Assembly: GCF_001399975.1 (NCBI RefSeq)
Contig: NZ_LKBD01000024.1
Coordinates: 1-64,000 of the forward strand
Direction: 5' to 3'
Length of the DNA: 64,000 nt
Source of the DNA: Pseudoalteromonas sp. P1-9
GTDB lineage: Bacteria > Pseudomonadota > Gammaproteobacteria > Enterobacterales > Alteromonadaceae
Part shown: positions 58,942 to 64,000 of the stretch, in pieces
Position numbering within the stretch: position 1 is the stretch's first letter
Layout of the letters: the number at the start of each line of letters is the position of its first letter
The notes under the pieces: model-generated
What the model saw: the letters and a program-made list of their open reading frames with translations, nothing else
Databases searched by the model: none
Told to the model about the DNA's origin: nothing
Program-made: the position numbers and the translations under genes

Positions 58942-59204
58942 TTGTCGCGCTGGCGACGACAGCTAAAGGGAGGCTATCGCCGGTCTCCCTTTGGAATCCC
59001 TCGGCGCCCCTAAATCAAACTAACTCTTCAAACATAATTTAAATCTGAACATAAACGCCATCAAGCAACATCCCTGTCGCTACATGGCTTGCTCGACCGC
59101 TTCGCTCCCTGCCTCGCATTATTCATTTAAATTTTGCTTTCAGGTTTGATTAAAGGGGTGACGAAAGACCTAAGCAACGCTTTTCAATATCAGCTTTGAG
59201 CGAA
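58942..59204 (-). repeat. Dispersed intergenic repeat, copy B
   Basis: Inverted counterpart of the element at 168-429, 263 bp long. It keeps the same order of blocks on the opposite strand, with about the same level of internal change. The gap of about 615 bp between purU and the IS30 relic is filled by this repeat and by low-complexity spacer; I see no gene in 58751-59366. Confidence 0.8.
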
Positions 59205-59313
59205 TTTGAGACGGTCACGATGTTTCGAAGCTAAGGTTGTAATTCTACAAAGCGGACGTTCCGCTAACGCATTTCTGCCCTAAAGTGAGTTAGAGTTAAG
59301 GTCTCTATCGAGC

Positions 59314-59429
59314 TGTGAGTTCAATTGGTGGATGCAATGCTATCCTTAATTATGGAGAACGTTGCAATGAAACGAAGAAAACGTATTTACTACACACCTA
59401 AACAAAAAGCTTTAATATGGGGTCGCTAA
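59314..59429 (+). mobile_element. Relic of an IS30-family insertion sequence, transposase 5' end
   Basis: The stretch TTCAATTGGTGGATGCAA at about 59320 resembles an IS30-type terminal region. Then GGAGAAC precedes ATG 59367 and a 20-codon frame (MKRRKRIYYTPKQKALIWGR) that looks like the start of an IS30-family transposase, cut off by a TAA. The relic ends next to the stop codon of the K+ channel gene. This is by memory of family pattern and should be checked. Confidence 0.6.
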
Positions 59430-59433
59430 AAAG

Positions 59434-60381
59434 CTAGGTTTTACCGCAATGTTCGCATGTCACTGGTTTAGAATTGTGTCTGTTATAGTTTAATATTACG
59501 TGCTCAAGTTCTTCGGTTGAGATCCCCATTGATTGAGATAACTTCTCAATAGCAGCTTGTTCTTCTGAAGTGATTATACCGTCCTGAAGTGCGGTTGCTA
59601 TCTCGCGTTCCAGAAGTTGCTTCCGCGTTCTCAGCTCATCACCGAACTTAGCTGCAAGCATTGCTGCTGGTAACGCCACTATGCCCACCCCTAATAACAT
59701 AATAAATATAGATATAAACTTACCTAAGAAAGTTACTGGGGTCACATCACCATAGCCTACGGTTGTCATGGTAACGACTGACCACCAAATTGCACTTGGT
59801 ATGCTGTCAAATACATCTGGTTGGGCGTCATGTTCAACGCCGTACATTACGCTAGCAGAAAGTATGACTAGAACGCACATTATAATTATGGCAGCACCAA
59901 CACTAGGTAATTCTTTCTTCAATACATCCATAAATAAGCGGAGTCCTTTGAAGTAGTGAGTTAGTTTCAATAACCTAAGCATTCTAAGCATCCGCAGATA
60001 TCTTAAATCTATGGCAAATATGAACGATAAATAAAAAGGAGCTATCGCTAGCAAGTCGATAAGTGATAATGGGCTTAATGAATATTTAATTCTTGATTTT
60101 ATTGGTTCAGAGCGGTCATTTTGCGGAGATTCAACTGAAACCCAAATCCTCGCGAAATATTCTACCGTAAACACAATAACAGAAAAAATGTTAAATAAGA
60201 GAAACTCTTGGTGGTACATTTCTCCTATTGGTTTATAGGACTCAACAATAATGGCTCCTACGTTTAAAATGATAACTATGACGATAAAGCCGCTAAATAA
60301 TCGGCTAGTCTTTGAACCATCGAACCCGTGTTCGAGAATATCGTATACCCTCTTTCTTGTTGTTAGTGCCTTGCCCATCAA
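59434..60381 (-). CDS. Voltage-gated potassium channel
   Basis: A 315-residue ion channel of the Kv/KvAP type. Six membrane helices are visible with the S4 helix RYLRMLRMLRLLKL (about 128-141), the pore filter TVGYGD (207-212) and the following S6 helix (about 219-240). The C-terminus has a coiled region and a short CEHCGKT zinc-ribbon-like end. It starts 41 bp after the LtrA gene and probably belongs to the same operon. The two start ATGs are adjacent, so the first residue is uncertain. Confidence 0.9.
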   Translation of the reverse strand: MMGKALTTRKRVYDILEHGFDGSKTSRLFSGFIVIVIILNVGAIIVESYKPIGEMYHQEFLLFNIFSVIVFTVEYFARIWVSVESPQNDRSEPIKSRIKYSLSPLSLIDLLAIAPFYLSFIFAIDLRYLRMLRMLRLLKLTHYFKGLRLFMDVLKKELPSVGAAIIIMCVLVILSASVMYGVEHDAQPDVFDSIPSAIWWSVVTMTTVGYGDVTPVTFLGKFISIFIMLLGVGIVALPAAMLAAKFGDELRTRKQLLEREIATALQDGIITSEEQAAIEKLSQSMGISTEELEHVILNYNRHNSKPVTCEHCGKT

Positions 60382-60422
60382 TTATTCCGCTAATTATTGA
60401 GTGAATCTTTAGTGCGTAATTC

Positions 60423-61628
60423 TTAAACTTTAGCCTGTTCTTCTTTGGAAAAGGTAAGATAAGCTCTAGTTACAGGAATAGCGATTTGTGAAATTAAAGC
60501 AGTTCCCCAAAGCAGATTACCCACTATTGCTGGTACGTATGGTAAAACCAACAGCGTTACCAAAGCTAAAACAACACCAAACATTCGTACTTTTGCAGTA
60601 GCAAATCGATGTGCAATGCGTTCTTCGATATTGAATTGAATCCAAAGTAGACAAAGTAAATATGAGGCAAGGCCGATACAACCAATGGCACCATATTTCA
60701 AAGGATAAGGGTCCCAAAATCCAACTTTAACTTCACCGGAAAGTGCGACACCGATCATCACAGCAGACAACATTAAGAATAGGTGAGCCAACCACCAATT
60801 AACCAGTGTCCATTTATTTTGATTTTTTGGCTTACCATTGCCAACAAAATCAAAGTATATCCAACATTGAATAAATACAGCTATCCCTCCAAACATGAAG
60901 TTAAATAAGACTTCAGGAGTAACTTTATATACACCTTTTTCGGAAAGTGTGATCACGAGCTTAAAGAATCCCTCACCTACAACAATGAGTAGTAATAGAG
61001 CGAATCTCTCAGACATATGTCCTAATCGAGGCAAAAATCGCTTGCACTCCAAAACGCCAATTTTTGGAAGCATATACAGAAGTTGGATCGAAACTATGGC
61101 AAGTGCAAATACCGCAAAATTGTATGGTGCAGGTAGAAAAGCGCTAATAGCGAATACGATAGCAAGCACAAAAAAGTTGCGGCTTACTGTACGGGAAAGC
61201 ACAGTTGCTTCTATACCAAGCCTATTTGTTCTGTGATAAAAGTAGGCCGTGATCATTCTATTTGCTGCATAGGCAAGAGCAAAATACATCCAGCCCTTAT
61301 CTAATACATGAGGAATAGACGCCGCCATAACCATTGCGGTTACAATTTGGCAGGACATGATAAGTCTATGTTTTACGTCTGTGCTGACATAGAGCGAGTT
61401 AAACACGCTAGAGTCTGCCCATGCAAACCACACAGCGATAAATAGTCCTGCAAAAGCTAGAAAGCCATCCACACTTAAGTGGTCACTTAAAAAGTTTCCA
61501 AGTAAGAAAATAATGACCACATGGATCAGATCATAAAATAACTCAACCCAATGCACATGGTCATGTGCATCTTCATGATCTAAGTGGTGTTTTGGCAATC
61601 GCCACATTGGATGATTTTCTAGTGACAT
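60423..61628 (-). CDS. Low temperature requirement protein A (LtrA) family membrane protein
   Basis: A 401-residue protein with about ten hydrophobic helices and an N-terminal motif (WVELFYDLIHVVIIFLLGNF) typical of the LtrA family. Its activity is not established in any bacterium that I know. The start ATG at 61628 lies one base before the stop of the upstream gene, so translation is coupled. It sits between the redox genes and the K+ channel. Confidence 0.85.
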   Translation of the reverse strand: MSLENHPMWRLPKHHLDHEDAHDHVHWVELFYDLIHVVIIFLLGNFLSDHLSVDGFLAFAGLFIAVWFAWADSSVFNSLYVSTDVKHRLIMSCQIVTAMVMAASIPHVLDKGWMYFALAYAANRMITAYFYHRTNRLGIEATVLSRTVSRNFFVLAIVFAISAFLPAPYNFAVFALAIVSIQLLYMLPKIGVLECKRFLPRLGHMSERFALLLLIVVGEGFFKLVITLSEKGVYKVTPEVLFNFMFGGIAVFIQCWIYFDFVGNGKPKNQNKWTLVNWWLAHLFLMLSAVMIGVALSGEVKVGFWDPYPLKYGAIGCIGLASYLLCLLWIQFNIEERIAHRFATAKVRMFGVVLALVTLLVLPYVPAIVGNLLWGTALISQIAIPVTRAYLTFSKEEQAKV

Positions 61629-61629
61629 A

Positions 61630-62184
61630 CTATTTCTCCGGCTTTTCCCAAGCGTAAGGCTTCATTGCATCATCTACTTCTGTATGCGTTAATGCGTTTG
61701 TGAAGTTTGAAATTAATTTTGATGCCAATCCGGTTAATACTTCCAATGCTTGGCGCTTTGTATATCCAGCATTCAAAAAGTCATTTAACTTATCGTCACC
61801 AATATGGCCTCGGTTGTCTAATAAGGCTTTTGTGAAATCATGCAGCGCTTGAAGTTTTGCGTCTGGCAGCTTAGTGCCATTTCTTAAAGCTTCAATAACA
61901 TCATCTGGCATTTTAGATGACTTCATCATCCATGTATGACCGGGAACGCAATAGTGGCAATTATTTTCAAAATTTGACGTCATAAAAACAACTTGTTGCT
62001 CAACCGGGCTAAAAGTTGTCTCTTTCATAAAACTTGTAAACGTTTGGTTGTATGCTTTATATGTTGCTGGAGCTTCGGCTAAAATCTTGTGGGGGTTTGG
62101 GATCATCCCAAAGCCAGCTAAAGATTGCTCCATCAATGGTTTCGATTCTTCTGGAGCCGTATCCGGCTCATAGTATGTAAACAT
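61630..62184 (-). CDS. AhpD-like carboxymuconolactone decarboxylase family protein
   Basis: A 184-residue protein with the CxxCxxxH motif of AhpD (NCHYCVPGH, Cys76, Cys79, His83), followed by helices DKLNDFLNAGYTKRQALEVL. AhpD-type proteins reduce thiol peroxidases. The gene ends 1 bp before LtrA and starts 2 bp after the FrnE-like gene. It is part of the redox operon. Confidence 0.9.
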   Translation of the reverse strand: MFTYYEPDTAPEESKPLMEQSLAGFGMIPNPHKILAEAPATYKAYNQTFTSFMKETTFSPVEQQVVFMTSNFENNCHYCVPGHTWMMKSSKMPDDVIEALRNGTKLPDAKLQALHDFTKALLDNRGHIGDDKLNDFLNAGYTKRQALEVLTGLASKLISNFTNALTHTEVDDAMKPYAWEKPEK

Positions 62185-62186
62185 AA

Positions 62187-62837
62187 TTAATAGTCTCTTT
62201 TTAAATATTGATTGAGTACACGTTCAAAAGTTGCTAATTCTTGTGCACCTGAAAGGGCCTGTTCGCCATTAAAAATAAATAATGGTACGCCATGTATTCC
62301 TCTTTGATGCCAATGCTCTTCAACTAGCTTCACTTCTTCACTATATAAGTTGTTATCCAATACAGACTGCGCTTGCTGGGAGTTCAAGCCAACCTTTTCA
62401 ACAACATGGATAAGTTCAGATTCTGTGAAAGTGCCTTTGTTGCTAAAAAAATTCTCAAAAAGTGCTTCTGCTAATTGGTTTTGCAAGTTGCTTTCTTTGG
62501 CCCAGTGAAGCAGTTGATGACATTGATGTGTATTAAGCATTTTCATCTCATCAAAGTAGTTAAACCTGAAGCCAACTTTTTTGCCTTCTTCGGTCAACAT
62601 AGCTCTTGCTCTGATACTACCCTCTAACGTAGTCCCGTACTTTTTCGATAAATGCTGTCTTAGGTTTTCACCTTCTTTGGGCATACTTGGGTTAAGCTCG
62701 AAGGGGTGCCAGACAATGTTAACCTCGAATTTAGTGTCAAAATTGGCTAATGCCTCTTTTAAGCGACCATAGCCAATTACACACCAAGGACAAACCACAT
62801 CAGAAACGATATCAATGTTAATTTGCATTTTTGACAT
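62187..62837 (-). CDS. FrnE-like DsbA-family oxidoreductase
   Basis: A 216-residue thioredoxin-fold protein with an active site CPWC (Cys16, Cys19) near the N-terminus and the helical insertion of DsbA/FrnE proteins (RARAMLTEEGKKVGFRF and VPLFIFNGEQALSGAQ). There is no signal peptide, so it is cytoplasmic. ATG 62837 or 62828 is the start; RBS not clear. It continues the operon with the cupin 2 bp upstream. Confidence 0.9.
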   Translation of the reverse strand: MSKMQINIDIVSDVVCPWCVIGYGRLKEALANFDTKFEVNIVWHPFELNPSMPKEGENLRQHLSKKYGTTLEGSIRARAMLTEEGKKVGFRFNYFDEMKMLNTHQCHQLLHWAKESNLQNQLAEALFENFFSNKGTFTESELIHVVEKVGLNSQQAQSVLDNNLYSEEVKLVEEHWHQRGIHGVPLFIFNGEQALSGAQELATFERVLNQYLKRDY

Positions 62838-62839
62838 AG

Positions 62840-63202
62840 CTATTTCTTTTCAACAATGATCGCAGTGATTGTTGTATCACCAACATTTTTAACTCTGTGC
62901 TCCCATTGGTCATGCCACATCACATAGCCATCAGGGATCTCTAAAGTCATGTCTTTTTCAGTTGTTGTTATCGTCGCCTTGCCACCTTTTTCAAAGTAAA
63001 CAGTTTCAGCATTGTGTTTATGCCAATTATCCTGTTCACCCGGTTTGAGCGTCATCTTGAGTACGGTAACTACTTGGTTCTCAAGTAGAAGTTCATATTG
63101 ATTTGGAGATGCGATGTGTGCAGATTCGACTTTTGTGTTTTCTGCAAACGCATTTCCAAACAATAGGGCTGATATAACAGCAGTCAAAACAACCTTGTTC
63201 AT
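62840..63202 (-). CDS. Secreted cupin-domain protein
   Basis: A 120-residue protein with a signal peptide (about 1-20, LTAVISALLFGNAFAEN) and one cupin barrel with the metal motif KPGEQDNWHKHNAETVYFE and a closing MWHDQWEHRVKN. It is periplasmic. The metal and substrate are not known. Together with the redox genes around it a protective or quinone-related task is likely. Confidence 0.85.
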   Translation of the reverse strand: MNKVVLTAVISALLFGNAFAENTKVESAHIASPNQYELLLENQVVTVLKMTLKPGEQDNWHKHNAETVYFEKGGKATITTTEKDMTLEIPDGYVMWHDQWEHRVKNVGDTTITAIIVEKK

Positions 63203-63210
63203 AGGAACTC

Positions 63211-63753
63211 CTATTTATGCATACCACGAATAGGGTAGTTGTTAGCTGGATTTCGTATCCAGTCTAAGCCACTAATTAATGACTGAAGTTCTGGTCTTAC
63301 AAACGGGTTATTAGAAATATCCGCTACGTGCACTTTACCTTCACTATTAACCACAAATAGTCCCGGCTCAGCAAAAGGGTGATCCGTTTCTTCGGGCGAT
63401 CTAGGATCTGATATATACAGTCCAAGCTCTTCCATCTGTTCAACAGTAAGGCCGTATGCGATAGGGAAGGTCACATTAAGTCTTTCCAAATGACTTTCAA
63501 GTTGTTCTTTGCTGTCTCCTGAAACGGCGATCAAATCTACACCTGTTTGAGCAAGTAGATCTTTCACATTTTCTAATTGGTTTAGGTATCGTGTACAAAG
63601 AGGACAATGCTGCCCCCTGTAAACAACAACCATCTTCCAATCCAAACCATTTTCAGGAATAGAAAGCTTTTTAACATCGCCATTTAATAGCTTTGCTTCA
63701 ATTACAGGGAAATCAGCTCCTGCGTGTAATTTAGTAGTATATTCAACGCTCAT
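63211..63753 (-). CDS. Peroxiredoxin-like protein, AhpC/TSA family
   Basis: A 180-residue thioredoxin-fold protein with the active-site pair CPLC (Cys50, Cys53) in VVVYRGQHCPLCTRYLNQLE and the AVSGDSKEQLESHLERL helix of atypical peroxiredoxins. It is cytoplasmic. The CxxC differs from the single peroxidatic Cys of AhpC. It is part of the operon and lies 9 bp after the quinone-reductase-like gene. Confidence 0.88.
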   Translation of the reverse strand: MSVEYTTKLHAGADFPVIEAKLLNGDVKKLSIPENGLDWKMVVVYRGQHCPLCTRYLNQLENVKDLLAQTGVDLIAVSGDSKEQLESHLERLNVTFPIAYGLTVEQMEELGLYISDPRSPEETDHPFAEPGLFVVNSEGKVHVADISNNPFVRPELQSLISGLDWIRNPANNYPIRGMHK

Positions 63754-63762
63754 AACTTCTCC

Positions 63763-64000
63763 TTAAAAATGTTTGTTAATGTGAGCTTCAAAACGTTTGA
63801 AGTCGTTTTCAACATCTGCATTTTTCATCACGTCAAAGCATGCAAATGTTTCCATTGGCTTCATACCAAAAAACTTAAAGTTCATGTGCATAGGGAACAA
63901 CAGGTCATCAATTGATTTTCCATTGAAGAATTCATTTTCATCATTGAACGCTTCTTCTGGAGCATTGAACGTCAAAGACATCATGTATTTTGTATTAGTA
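63763..64000 (-). CDS. MdaB-like NAD(P)H:quinone reductase, C-terminal part, cut by the window end
   Basis: The frame reads without a stop to the edge of the window ([18 protein letters not shown]), so the gene starts beyond 64000. The visible 78 or so residues carry the C-terminal signature of the MdaB/flavodoxin-fold quinone reductases: NAPEEAF, a FF-G-K-S-ID block, [22 protein letters not shown]. It would be the first visible gene of the redox operon. Confidence 0.85.
   Translation of the reverse strand, partial: TNTKYMMSLTFNAPEEAFNDENEFFNGKSIDDLLFPMHMNFKFFGMKPMETFACFDVMKNADVENDFKRFEAHINKHF

Noticed and set aside
58800-59310. A coding gene in the purU to IS30 spacer
   Set aside because: Frames are short and broken, and the sequence is a dispersed repeat with low-complexity flanks.

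Overview
The window looks like a chromosomal segment of a marine gammaproteobacterium of the Alteromonadales, most like Pseudoalteromonas. This is inferred from the AT-rich composition, the many TonB-dependent receptors, the housekeeping protein sequences and the gene neighbourhoods; no database search was possible. It is mostly core chromosome with one clear biosynthetic cluster and one accessory redox operon. No rRNA, prophage or CRISPR array was seen. One tRNA gene (Trp) is present.

Layout. 1-4.2 kb: an intergenic repeat, argS, a pair of ~105-bp direct repeats, prfC. 4.4-12.6 kb: the most interesting region, a compact lipid/polyketide-type cluster: ABC exporter (two genes), acyl carrier protein, ketosynthase, chain-length-factor-like protein, an antisense DUF2141 secreted protein, a dialkylresorcinol DarA-like protein, a DarB-like KAS III, a small HTH-like protein and a BtrH-like acyltransferase, closed by a terminator. 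The product is unknown to me. 12.7-18.4 kb: a TonB receptor, a YfiR-like periplasmic protein and a hybrid histidine kinase. 18.5-25.7 kb: rimI, a short holD, tRNA-Trp, a diguanylate cyclase, guaBA, xseA and a GreA/B-like protein. 25.8-36.5 kb: a binding protein, cysE, MFS/LysR/OsmC genes, an M16 peptidase and a DUF5011 plus leucine-rich-repeat lipoprotein.

36.6-43.8 kb is a methionine locus. A divergent methylenetetrahydrofolate-reductase-like gene and the metA-metH operon both have MetJ-box-like operators upstream. MetH is encoded as two proteins, split at the junction between the homocysteine and folate domains. A frameshifted sugar-binding protein gene lies between them. 43.9-48.5 kb is a probable Fur-regulated iron operon (DUF3325, a small membrane protein, PepSY, TonB receptor). 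48.5-57.0 kb is an acetate-switch-like group: DEDDh exonuclease, CBS/DUF294 protein, SLC5 symporter with DUF4212 subunit, and a divergent CrbS-like sensor kinase, with a perfect 20-bp palindrome between the divergent genes. 57-58.8 kb has an outer membrane beta-barrel and purU.

58.8-64 kb: an inverted second copy of the repeat at the window start and a relic of an IS30-type transposase lead into a tightly packed operon of redox genes (quinone reductase fragment, peroxiredoxin, cupin, FrnE-like DsbA, AhpD-like) followed by LtrA and a voltage-gated K+ channel. The operon runs off the right end of the window.
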